Positions 37,407 through 45,441 of a stretch of 64,000 nt of DNA are shown here, in pieces. A model generated the notes under the pieces. It was given only the letters and a program-made list of their open reading frames with translations, was not told where the DNA came from and searched no databases. The stretch is taken from assembly GCA_031376385.1 (NCBI GenBank), contig JANMDQ010000025.1, positions 5,287-69,286 on the forward strand, given 5' to 3'. Position numbers and translations under genes: made by a program. This stretch comes from Aquisediminimonas sp031376385. GTDB lineage: Bacteria; Pseudomonadota; Alphaproteobacteria; Sphingomonadales; Sphingomonadaceae. Each line of letters starts with the position of its first letter. The stretch's first letter is position 1.

Positions 37407-38294
37407 TCAATCCGAAGGCTCCAAAACGAACCACGCGCAATCGCCTTCTCCGGTTTCATTCAATAATATGGCTTGTCTGTTCAATGCGGCTATTCTCTCT
37501 GGCGTCAACTGGGGGGCGTCGCTTCCGTTACCGTTCATCGCAATATCTTGAGCGTATAGGTCACTGTAAATCAGCGAGAATAGGGTGCCGTCAAAACCCC
37601 AATCTGATACCTTCAATCCATTTTTCGTCGCGAAACTGATGAAACCGTCCACTGTCCAGAGATAAAGATGACGGGGTGGGTCAAGATGCGCCCAGTCTTT
37701 GCCATAAGTGCGCCATACATGGCCTTGGCGAACAGGGATGCGGATGACGATTCTCCCGCCCGGTCGCGTAAACAGGCGTGCCTTGCGCAGTGATGCGGCT
37801 GGGTCCGGTACATGTTCCAGCGCGTGATGCATCATGACAAGATCAAAGGAGTCATTGGGTTCGATATTGGTGAGCTCGATCCCATTGGGCAGAATTTTGG
37901 CGTCGTCCAAAAACGGATCATATCCGACCAGAGTGCGGAAACCCCAATAATGCATTTGATGCAGCAAGACCCCCCCACCTGATCCGATGTCCAGTATTGC
38001 CGATCGTTTGTTCACCCCGGACAACCATTGCGGCATTGGGTCAGGCTTGAGCCAGCCGCGTAGGCGCTGTCGAAGCGTTGGCTTTGACGTCAGCGGTGAG
38101 AAAGAATAATAGTCAGGCGGATAATATTGCCCCAAATCTTCAGGAATCGAAGCAATTTGAAGCGTATCGCAAGTCTGACACCGGATATATGCGAACAGTT
38201 CGCGGGTTCCGAACATCATTTCCCTGATCTGGATAGGCGGATCGCTTTTCTTCGAACCGCACAGTCGACACTCATGTGCCGGGTCATTTGTCAC
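37407..38294 (-). CDS. Class I SAM-dependent methyltransferase with N-terminal zinc knuckle
   Basis: A 295-residue protein. CRLCGSKK near residue 10 and RCQTCD near 40 form a CxxC...CxxC knuckle of the kind seen in sugar and other small-molecule C-methyltransferases. AILDIGSGGGVLLHQM is the SAM-binding motif I, FDLVMMHHALEHVPDP motif II/post II, and RPGGRIVIRIP motif III. GTG at 38294 has an excellent ggggagaag ribosome site; an ATG 51 bases upstream lacks one. The substrate is unknown; a role in surface polysaccharide or lipid modification is possible, with a glycosyltransferase 4 kb away. Confidence 0.84.
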   Translation of the reverse strand: MTNDPAHECRLCGSKKSDPPIQIREMMFGTRELFAYIRCQTCDTLQIASIPEDLGQYYPPDYYSFSPLTSKPTLRQRLRGWLKPDPMPQWLSGVNKRSAILDIGSGGGVLLHQMHYWGFRTLVGYDPFLDDAKILPNGIELTNIEPNDSFDLVMMHHALEHVPDPAASLRKARLFTRPGGRIVIRIPVRQGHVWRTYGKDWAHLDPPRHLYLWTVDGFISFATKNGLKVSDWGFDGTLFSLIYSDLYAQDIAMNGNGSDAPQLTPERIAALNRQAILLNETGEGDCAWFVLEPSD

Positions 38295-38446
38295 GCTCTT
38301 CTCCCCCAAAATGAGAACCAGCAGAGTGAAGGACTGAAATGGCACTTGTCTTTCAGACCGACATATATCGAACTATCGCGTTAGCGAATTTTGATCACTA
38401 TGCTCCTAATTTACTGCGTTCAACTATATTAGGGTCAGCAAGACAG

Positions 38447-39112
38447 TCACCACCGTATCAGCGGCGGAACGAGCGCGCGGGCGATAGCGGCGCTGAGGAT
38501 GATCGGCAGGATGTGCCAAAGCCCCAAATGGGTCAGGTCATTGATCGGGCAATGCAGCCCGTAGGCAAAGCTGCCGACGCTGCCAGCCGCCACGCCGACA
38601 AGCCAGCCCGCGCGTTCCGGCGATGTTGGCGCGCCTTTGCGCAACAGCAGAGTTTGAAAAATCGCAATACCCAGGCCAAGGCTGACCCCTTTGATCATGC
38701 AATCAACACCGTAGTGTGCGCTGTCCATCAATTCAGGGCCCATCAATTCAGGGGTGATGCCGCCCACTGCGATGGAATAAATCGCCCCCAATGGGAGCAG
38801 TGCGGCGCTGATCGCTGCCCAAATCCACCCGCTGTGGGATTGTCCGACCCCGGGTCGGCTCATGCCGATCACGGCCATGCTGGACGCCAAAGCCAATATG
38901 AAAATCAATCCATTGGCCAGCAGGAAAATAGTGTCAGGCGCACCAGCGCCAATATCTGATCGCACCCCGAAAAACGCCGCCACAATGGCTATCGTGGCAA
39001 AGGCAACCAACGCTGCTGCGGCCATGACGGTGCGGGCATCAAGCCGACGGACAGGGGCCAGATCTTCGACAAGGCTTTCAATAAGGGCGGCGGAAGAACG
39101 CATGACAATCAT
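38447..39112 (-). CDS. nrsF: NrsF-type transmembrane anti-sigma factor (DUF1109)
   Basis: A 221-residue inner-membrane protein with about six hydrophobic helices. The start (LVEDLAPVRRLDARTVMAAA) and the YGLHCPINDLTHLGLWHILPI segment, with a conserved Cys and His, match the NrsF/DUF1109 family. In Caulobacter NrsF holds SigF at the membrane until oxidative or metal stress. Its ATG overlaps the sigma-factor stop as ATGA, so the pair is translationally coupled. A near-perfect 15-bp tandem duplication (38725-38754) repeats PELMG/PELMD in a periplasmic loop. Confidence 0.88.
   Translation of the reverse strand: MIVMRSSAALIESLVEDLAPVRRLDARTVMAAAALVAFATIAIVAAFFGVRSDIGAGAPDTIFLLANGLIFILALASSMAVIGMSRPGVGQSHSGWIWAAISAALLPLGAIYSIAVGGITPELMGPELMDSAHYGVDCMIKGVSLGLGIAIFQTLLLRKGAPTSPERAGWLVGVAAGSVGSFAYGLHCPINDLTHLGLWHILPIILSAAIARALVPPLIRW
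38725..38754. repeat. 15-bp in-frame tandem duplication in nrsF
   Basis: ccatcaattcagggc is followed directly by ccatcaattcagggg, 14 of 15 bases identical. It duplicates five residues (PELMG, then PELMD) without shifting the frame. Confidence 0.9.
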
Positions 39113-39633
39113 TCGCTTTCAATCAGAGAGGTTAGTTTTTTGAGGCCCCGGTGGATATTGACCTTGATCAGGGATTCGCTCTGCCCCGTCACCGCAGCGG
39201 CTTCGACAATGGACCGCCCTTCGATCTTCACCAATTCAATCGCACGGGATTGGGACGCGGGCAGGTGCCGGAGCAGCCGTTCAAGGCTGATCTTGGCGTG
39301 AATCGCGTCTTCGCCCGATGGGGTGGCGATATCATCAGGCAGCACCGTTTCATCCGCGCGATATATTTTGCGCAAATGGTCAATCCAGCGATAGCGGGCA
39401 ATGGCGGCGAGCCAGGGAAAAAAAGGACGCAGCGGATCATAACTGGCAAGCTTACGGTGAAGGGAAATCAGCGTATCCTGAACCAGATCATCCAAATGGC
39501 AGGGGGCAATCCGCCGGGCATAATAACGCGTGAGCCAGCGTTCGCACACCGTGAGCAATGCGGTATAGGCCGCGCGGTCCCCCGCCTGTGCCAACGCCAT
39601 CAGACGGCCCAAGGACGCATCGTCAGCAATCAA
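39109..39633 (-). CDS. sigF: ECF-family RNA polymerase sigma factor, SigF type
   Basis: A 174-residue sigma-70-like factor with region 2 (DDLVQDTLISLHRKLASYDPLRPFFPWLAAIARYRWIDHLRK) and region 4 (LERLLRHLPASQSRAIELVKIEGRSIVEAAAVTGQSESLIKVNIHRGLKKL). No region 1 or 3, as in ECF factors. Pairing with a coupled NrsF gene identifies it as the SigF group, which responds to oxidative or heavy-metal stress. The start is TTG at 39633 after an agagaacaggg leader; no upstream in-frame ATG fits. A SigF-type promoter motif lies 60 bp upstream, suggesting self-activation. Confidence 0.88.
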   Translation of the reverse strand: MIADDASLGRLMALAQAGDRAAYTALLTVCERWLTRYYARRIAPCHLDDLVQDTLISLHRKLASYDPLRPFFPWLAAIARYRWIDHLRKIYRADETVLPDDIATPSGEDAIHAKISLERLLRHLPASQSRAIELVKIEGRSIVEAAAVTGQSESLIKVNIHRGLKKLTSLIESE

Positions 39634-39692
39634 CCCTGTTCTCTCATCATGACAATCCCCAGGCCCCCAAGTGGTGCAAAGATATGGTGAGG

Positions 39693-39718
39693 TTCGGGCG
39701 TGGGGGCCAAAAAGTTAC
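39693..39718 (-). promoter_or_regulatory. Probable SigF-dependent (autoregulatory) promoter
   Basis: On the minus strand the sequence reads GTAACT-N16-CGAA. The Caulobacter SigF promoters are described, as I recall, as GTAACC-N16-CGAA; spacing and all but one base agree. It lies 60 bp upstream of the sigF start codon. Confidence 0.6.
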
Positions 39719-39872
39719 AATAGCGGCTGACCCTGAAATCTCGACTGGAAAAAATGCGCCAGGGGCGGCACAAAGGGGCGGACGATGATAGGGTGCTTTT
39801 GAAATCAAAGGGCAAGCCAGAGTTTTTCTTATAAATCGGCCATGTTTGATGCATATTTTTGGAGATCGCCGC

Positions 39873-41426
39873 GTGAACATGATCGTTGGCACTGGTGTTG
39901 CGCTCTTGCTTGGCGCGGCTGTCGCAAATGGGGTGATGTCATCAAGACAAATGGCGGCCGCTGATCCTGCGTTGCCGGCGGCCCCGCTTGCGCCTGCAAA
40001 GGATCGAGGCGCAGTGCCCGCGACACAGTTGGGCATCAATTTGACCGATCTGAATTGGTGGAACAAGAACCGCGCCTTTGGTAATTTGTTGATGGGCGGC
40101 AGTTGGCAGCTCAAGATGCCGGGCAAGGAGTTTGTCTGGCTCGGGCGGCAATATAGAACCGCTGATGGAGGATTAAAGCTCCTTCCCCAAGGGGCGGAAG
40201 CGATTAGGGCCCTTGGCCAGCCGATCACGGGCCCGCAAGGCGTCACCATAATCTGCACTTTTGACGGCAAAGGCAGATTTAATGTGATTGGCGCTTCTGA
40301 CGTTTTTTTGAAAGGAAACAGCCTTTCATTTAAGATTGTCAATGAACGAAAGCAGCAAAATCCAGTCAATCTCCACATCAGGCAGGCTGATCAGGCCTCA
40401 GAAATCACCAATATGGATTGCCGCGAAAAAAATTACGATAAGGCCATTTTATTTGACCCAGACTTTGTCAAATTCGTGCACCAATTCAAACTGATCCGGT
40501 TCATGGATCTGCAAAATACCAACGCCAATCATCCTGTGACGTGGGCAACCAGAAAATTTCCCAATAATAACACTGCTGTTGACAGCGTTGGCATGTCGAT
40601 TGAACATATGGTTGCCTTGGCCAATGCAGCGCAGGCGGATGCGTGGTTCAACATGCCATGGAACGCCAGCGACGATTATGTCGAAGGCTTTGCCCAATAT
40701 GTTCATGATCATCTTGGCCCCAATCAGACGGTCTATGTTGAACTGAGCAATGAAGTTTGGAATTGGGCATTTCCGGTTGCCCATCAGGCCAGCAAGGAAG
40801 GAGTGGCCCAGAATCTGTCGCAAGATGGGTTTCAGGCGCTGCTGTTTCGCTATGCCGAAAAATCCAAACAGGTTTTGGACATTTGGAACCGCGTTTATAA
40901 GAATGACCGGACTCGTCTGGTTCGCGTGGTGGCCTCACAAAGTGTCAATCCGTGGACGGCAGAGCAGATTTTGGGGCATAAAGACACGTATAAATCCGTC
41001 GATGCCTTGGCCGCTGCGCCCTATTTTGGGCAGGATAATTGCGGGCCACGGACTGGCAATATTGAAAATGATCTGTTCAAATGCCTGGAAAATAATGTCA
41101 AATTCACGATTGATAAGTCCGTGGAAAATGCCCGCGTCGCCCGCAAATATGGAAAGCGGTTTGTCGCCTATGAGGCGGGGCAGCACCTGATCATGCGCGA
41201 CGATACAGCGCTGTTGCTAAAGGTCAGCCGCGATCAGCGTATGTATGATCTTTACAGAGACTATATCAGGCGCTGGCAGGCGGAGGTGGGCGATACGATG
41301 ATGCTGTTTGCCTCAAGCAGCCCTGTCAGCCAATATGGGGCTTGGGGTTTGATGGAATATCCGGGCCAACCCGCGTCTGACACGCCAAAGATGCGCGCGG
41401 TTCAGGATTCAGGACTGTTGCGATAA
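39873..41426 (+). CDS. Exported TIM-barrel glycoside-hydrolase-like protein
   Basis: A 517-residue protein with an N-terminal membrane or export segment (MIVGTGVALLLGAAVANGV). The middle has YVELSNEVWNWAF with Glu294 in the Asn-Glu acid/base motif of clan GH-A enzymes, and KRFVAYEAGQHL with Glu434 in the position of the nucleophile. Aromatic-rich strand ends (NLTDLNWWN, MPWNASDDY) fit a sugar-binding barrel. The exact GH family is not recognisable. GTG at 39873 has ggag eight bases upstream; ATG 39849 is an alternative. Divergent from sigF, with 239 bp between. Possible role in exopolysaccharide processing, an inference from the fold only. Confidence 0.65.
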   Translation: MNMIVGTGVALLLGAAVANGVMSSRQMAAADPALPAAPLAPAKDRGAVPATQLGINLTDLNWWNKNRAFGNLLMGGSWQLKMPGKEFVWLGRQYRTADGGLKLLPQGAEAIRALGQPITGPQGVTIICTFDGKGRFNVIGASDVFLKGNSLSFKIVNERKQQNPVNLHIRQADQASEITNMDCREKNYDKAILFDPDFVKFVHQFKLIRFMDLQNTNANHPVTWATRKFPNNNTAVDSVGMSIEHMVALANAAQADAWFNMPWNASDDYVEGFAQYVHDHLGPNQTVYVELSNEVWNWAFPVAHQASKEGVAQNLSQDGFQALLFRYAEKSKQVLDIWNRVYKNDRTRLVRVVASQSVNPWTAEQILGHKDTYKSVDALAAAPYFGQDNCGPRTGNIENDLFKCLENNVKFTIDKSVENARVARKYGKRFVAYEAGQHLIMRDDTALLLKVSRDQRMYDLYRDYIRRWQAEVGDTMMLFASSSPVSQYGAWGLMEYPGQPASDTPKMRAVQDSGLLR

Positions 41427-41474
41427 TCAGATGTTCGGCTCACCCTCGGGCGACGCCCGCAACATCGCCGCAGT

Positions 41475-42536
41475 TTAAGCCTTTGCTTCGGCAATCGTCA
41501 TCGCTTCGTCCAAAACTTTTGAAAGGTTACGGCCGGCGGCTTCATCGGATAACTCAGCTTCGGCATAGGCTTTGGCGTTGATTGCAAGATTTCTTCGCAA
41601 CTCATCGCCATGCCAAAGCCTGGTTATGGCGCTGGCCAAAGCCTCTACATCTCCAGCTCGAACCAAGCTGCCGGTCTTACCATCTGCGATATAATCGACC
41701 GTACCAATTGTGCGGGTGGCGATGACAGGAGTTCCCATCCGCATCGCCTCAACCACAGTCACTTGTCCTGATGCTGCTGGTCCATCGAGCAGAGGCACGA
41801 TGTTGATACGCGCACGCGCCGCCAATTCACGGCACTGGTGGAGCGACAAATTTTGCCGCCATTCTGCGTTGGATGGTAATTTAATCCCTTCAAGGCAACG
41901 CGGCGCGGCGACGATAATGGCGCGCATGCCTAACCGGTCAAGCGCTTTTGCCAGTGTTGCATAATCTCTGTTGGCCGAACCCATTGCCAACACGAATGGC
42001 GTCACTTCATCTGGTGCGGCGACAAAATCTAAGGCGCCGCATTGCAACGGCACAAATCGGATTCGGCTCTCTGGTATCGCAAACCATTCAGATACAAGCG
42101 TAATTTCAGCTCGAGAATGAACGACCACCAAGTCAGCGGCCCCAAATGCCCAGCTGCCCAATATGCGCTTCAGCTTTCCGGGCGGTTCACCAACATTAAA
42201 ACAGTAAGCGACAAACGGAAACCGGGCACCGAAAATTTTCCGCTGGATACACGCGACCAACGCCAGTTGCGGAAAAACGGTCACAAGGCCGCCGACACGT
42301 CGCGCTTGTTTGCACGCGCGCCAGGCATGAACCCAGTATTGCCACCATTCTGAAAGCGGCGTTCCCCGCCCTATGCGGACGTGCCAAGCGGCATGCTGCT
42401 TAGGACTCGGCGATTTGACGAAATGCCAAGCCGAATTCGCATGACCATCGCGAGGCACAAAATCGTCAATCCAACGATCACCTAGCGATGTAAAAAATGG
42501 TGCGGCAATAACCCATCCAGCAGTATATTGTGCCAT
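41475..42536 (-). CDS. Group 1 glycosyltransferase (GT4-like)
   Basis: A 353-residue cytoplasmic or membrane-peripheral enzyme of the GT-B fold. The C-terminal nucleotide-sugar half carries LDGPAASGQVTVVEAMRMGTPVIATRTIGT, the E-x7-E type signature in which Glu binds the donor ribose, and DGKTGSLVRAGDVEAL. The N-terminal half has VVVHSRAEITLVSEWF, the hinge-side loop. Donor and acceptor are unknown. With the methyltransferase and the barrel protein nearby it may belong to a surface-glycan locus, but there is no operon linkage. Confidence 0.83.
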   Translation of the reverse strand: MAQYTAGWVIAAPFFTSLGDRWIDDFVPRDGHANSAWHFVKSPSPKQHAAWHVRIGRGTPLSEWWQYWVHAWRACKQARRVGGLVTVFPQLALVACIQRKIFGARFPFVAYCFNVGEPPGKLKRILGSWAFGAADLVVVHSRAEITLVSEWFAIPESRIRFVPLQCGALDFVAAPDEVTPFVLAMGSANRDYATLAKALDRLGMRAIIVAAPRCLEGIKLPSNAEWRQNLSLHQCRELAARARINIVPLLDGPAASGQVTVVEAMRMGTPVIATRTIGTVDYIADGKTGSLVRAGDVEALASAITRLWHGDELRRNLAINAKAYAEAELSDEAAGRNLSKVLDEAMTIAEAKA

Positions 42537-43039
42537 TTCTGAAAATTCACTCGCAATCTTGAGATGATATTTAACGTCAGTTTTTGAATCGCCGCTATTC
42601 TAAATGACTATATCTTTGTTCCATCCCGCGTGCGCGTTCAACTCCCCTCGCTCAACTTTCCATCGCCGCTCCCTGCTGAGGCGGGAAGGCGCGTTTTGCC
42701 ATGATCGGCGGGCCGGGCGAAATTGTAACGCCGCAAACCAAAGTTTTTCTAGAGCATCGAGCAATGGATCAGCACCACCGTCATGCTGAAATTGTTTCAG
42801 CATCCATGCCTCACTGTCGTTGCCAAAGTTGAACCATCCAGTCTTGCATGAAAATTGAGGCATGGACCCTGAAACGAGTTCAGGGTGACGATTTCGAGCA
42901 GTCGCTTTAACAGCGCGCAGCCCTTTCGGTGTTTGCCCGTTCAACGGCCAGTGTATAGAAAAGTGCCAACGTCTCCGCCCTGCGGCCACTGGTCATGCGC
43001 CATCTTGCGGGCTCGCCTGACTTCGGGAATATCGGGGCT
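42537..43039. other. Gene-free stretch holding repeat B copy 1
   Basis: About 500 bp between the divergent glycosyltransferase and aldehyde dehydrogenase genes. I see no conserved reading frame. The only structured element is the long inverted repeat at 42779-42890. The right end must contain the aldehyde dehydrogenase promoter. Confidence 0.6.
42779..42890. repeat. Dispersed long inverted repeat, family B, copy 1
   Basis: The left end cgtcatgctgaaattgtttc and the right end gaaacgagttcagggtgacg are inverted. They enclose catgcctca...tgaggcatg, a second inverted pair, around a conserved core (gcaagactgg / ttggcaacgac class). Copies recur at 44694-44804 and 63900 onward. Confidence 0.9.
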
Positions 43040-44524
43040 ATGACAGATTTTCCGTTCACCCTTCCCGCCGCTGCTCTTCCTTGGGATGGCGCTCCGCTTT
43101 CCGGGCGATTGGGGGTGGTGCATCCCGGCGATGAGCGCCCCTTTGCGTCTGTCGCGATTGCCAGTGCCCGGGATGTGGACGCAGTGGTGGCGAGGGCGCG
43201 GGCGGCGTTTGATGTTGGGCCTTGGCCGCGCCTGACGCCGAATGAACGCGGTGTGATCCTGCGCCGTGCGGCGGACTTGATCGAGGCTGCGCGGGAGGAA
43301 CTGGCGGCGCTTCAGGCGGCGGAAACGGGCATTCCCATTGCCCAATTCATGGGCATGCATGTGTCACGCACGGCGGAGAATTTCCGCTTCTTTTCCGATG
43401 TGGTGAACACGGCTGCTGGGGAAAGTTATGAACAGACCGGGCGTTATCTTTCGGTTGTGACGCGGCAGGCGGCGGGCGTGGCCGTGATCCTGTCACCGTG
43501 GAATGCGCCGCTGATCCTGGCTTCGATGAAAGCGGCAGCGGCGCTTGCGCTGGGCAATGCGGTTATTCTGAAACCATCGGAATATGCGCCGCTGTCTGTG
43601 TTGCGCATGGCCGAATTGCTGCATCAGGCCGGGGTACCAAAGGATATTTTGCAGGTTGTTTGCGGGGCAGGGGAGCCAACGGGCGCGGCGCTGGTGGACC
43701 ATGCCGGTGTTGATGTGATTGGCTTTATCGGCGGCACGGCCACGGGCAAGCGGATCATGGCGGCGGCATCGGCCACCCTGAAGAAGGTCGGGCTGGAACT
43801 GGGCGGGAAAAGCGCGAACATCATCTTGGCGAGTGCAGATTTGGACCGCGCAGTCGATGGCAGCCTGATGGGTATTTATCTGGGCAACGGCGAACAGTGC
43901 CTTGCCGGATCGCGGATCTTTGTTGAAGAGGCTGTGGCCGATGCGTTCATCGCCGCCTTTGTCGCGCGGACCAAAGCACTGAAAATCGGGGATCCGATGG
44001 ACCCGGCGACTGAGATTGGCCCGCTGGCGTTTCGCGCCCATTATGACCGGGTGATGGGCTTTGCTGCGCAGATTGCGGGGGACACAGGCTATACGCTGCT
44101 CACTGGGGGTGGCCGCGCGCCGGGATTTGCGACTGGGCTTTATTTCGCGCCGACGGTGGTGGAAGCCGCGAACAATGCATTGCCGCTGTGCCAGCAGGAA
44201 ATTTTCGGCCCCTTTGCCATGATCCAGCGGGTGCGCGATCTCGATGATGCGCTGGCCCGCGCCAATGACAGTGATTACGGGCTGGTCGGCTATATCTGGT
44301 CCAATGATCTAAATGCCGTGATGAAGGCGCAGCGGACGCTGAAGGCAGGAACCATATGGGTGAACACACCCATGGCCCGCGATGTCCGCGCGCCCTTTGG
44401 CGGCATGAAACAATCCGGGCTGGGGCGTGACGGGATTAAGGGATCAGTTGATCTGTTCACTGAGGAAAAGACCGTGATGATCCCGCAAGAGCCCTTTCCC
44501 CTGCCGCAGCTGGGCCGGGGATAG
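43040..44524 (+). CDS. NAD(P)-dependent aldehyde dehydrogenase
   Basis: A 494-residue ALDH-superfamily enzyme oxidising an aldehyde to the acid. Catalytic Cys287 lies in GNGEQCLAGSR, the general base Glu253 in GLELGGKSAN, and VILSPWNAPLI and the ILKPSEYAP motif bind the cofactor. The sequence resembles the 5-carboxymethyl-2-hydroxymuconate semialdehyde/betaine-aldehyde group, but the substrate cannot be fixed. ATG 43040 begins the conserved N-terminus; an upstream in-frame start adds 15 unlikely residues. It is a single gene lying between copies 1 and 2 of repeat B. Confidence 0.88.
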   Translation: MTDFPFTLPAAALPWDGAPLSGRLGVVHPGDERPFASVAIASARDVDAVVARARAAFDVGPWPRLTPNERGVILRRAADLIEAAREELAALQAAETGIPIAQFMGMHVSRTAENFRFFSDVVNTAAGESYEQTGRYLSVVTRQAAGVAVILSPWNAPLILASMKAAAALALGNAVILKPSEYAPLSVLRMAELLHQAGVPKDILQVVCGAGEPTGAALVDHAGVDVIGFIGGTATGKRIMAAASATLKKVGLELGGKSANIILASADLDRAVDGSLMGIYLGNGEQCLAGSRIFVEEAVADAFIAAFVARTKALKIGDPMDPATEIGPLAFRAHYDRVMGFAAQIAGDTGYTLLTGGGRAPGFATGLYFAPTVVEAANNALPLCQQEIFGPFAMIQRVRDLDDALARANDSDYGLVGYIWSNDLNAVMKAQRTLKAGTIWVNTPMARDVRAPFGGMKQSGLGRDGIKGSVDLFTEEKTVMIPQEPFPLPQLGRG

Positions 44525-44889
44525 TGGCTTTCCAATAAAATAACCCATATGGAAGTTTAACATTGACATCGTCACGCTCTTTGGTTAGAGATTGGCACAG
44601 TCGAAAAAAGCGAGTCGCGGCGAAGGGGTTATCCCGACGGCGTGACACAAAGCGGATTGCTCGAATTGGCAATCACGCCTGTCACCCTCAGCTCGTCACC
44701 CTGAACTTGTTTCAGGGTCCATGCCTCAAATTTCATGCAAGACTGGCTGTATCGAGTTTGGCAGCAACATTGAGGCATGGATGCTGAAACAAGTTCAGCA
44801 TGACTGTGGTGCAGATTTTACGCAATCCGCTCTAGGCCGGGGACAGATCGTCCTTCCGGCCCTTTTTCATATCCAGAAAGGAACACGCC
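44525..44889. other. Gene-free stretch upstream of the GTA cluster
   Basis: 365 bp with repeat B copy 2 in its second half and a ribosome site (agaaaggaac) just before the first GTA gene. The GTA promoter is expected here or within the repeat-distal 80 bp, but no clear -35/-10 pair is visible. Confidence 0.55.
44694..44804. repeat. Dispersed long inverted repeat, family B, copy 2
   Basis: Same architecture as copy 1: cgtcaccctgaacttgtttc at the left, gaaacaagttcagcatgac at the right, inner atgcctcaa/tgaggcat pair and the gcaagactgg core. It stands 85 bp before the first GTA gene. Confidence 0.9.
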
Positions 44890-45441
44890 ATGCGAACGCA
44901 GATCATTCCGATCAGCGCGACGGAATCGATATCGGTCAATCCGCAGACGGGCGGGCTGCAAATTGTGGCCGCGTGCCAGAAACGCTGGACCGATAAAACG
45001 CGGCTGAAATTCCTCGATCATCTGGCAGCGACTTGTAATGTGAAAGCCTCTGCTGCTGCTGCCGAACGATCACCGGAGTCCGCGTTCAAGCTGCGGCGGC
45101 GTAACCCTGAATTTGCGGAGGCTTGGTCCGCTGCGCTCGCCACCGGCTATGTCCGGTTGGAGGAAATGCTCATCAACCGCGCGGCGGCAGGTGGCCTCAC
45201 CTTACCCACTGGTCCCGAGGAAGAGGCGGAGCCAGTGGACATCAGCGGCGTGGATACGGAGCTTGCCCTCCGTCTGCTCGCTTATCACCGGGAGGGCCTG
45301 AAAGGCGTGAAGCGCGGGGGCGGGCCAAAGCCGGGCAAAGCAAGCGAGGCAGAAACCAATGGGGCGATCCTTAAAAAACTGAAAGCCATGCGCATCCGCT
45401 TTGACGGGGAGGAAGGCAGCGATGCTTACGAAGCGCAATAG
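44890..45441 (+). CDS. GTA small terminase-like DNA-packaging protein (g1)
   Basis: A 183-residue protein at the head of the cluster. KFLDHLAATCNVKASAAAAERS is a helix-turn-helix-like segment, and the position just before, and overlapping by 20 bp, the large terminase matches RcGTA g1, which acts as small terminase and recruits DNA. The C-terminal third is charged and Gly/Lys-rich (KRGGGPKPGKASEAE). ATG 44890 follows an agaaaggaac ribosome site. Confidence 0.82.
   Translation: MRTQIIPISATESISVNPQTGGLQIVAACQKRWTDKTRLKFLDHLAATCNVKASAAAAERSPESAFKLRRRNPEFAEAWSAALATGYVRLEEMLINRAAAGGLTLPTGPEEEAEPVDISGVDTELALRLLAYHREGLKGVKRGGGPKPGKASEAETNGAILKKLKAMRIRFDGEEGSDAYEAQ

Noticed and set aside
42600..42989. 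Open frame across repeat B copy 1
   Set aside because: It runs through a palindromic repeat present at other sites and has no ribosome site or family features.
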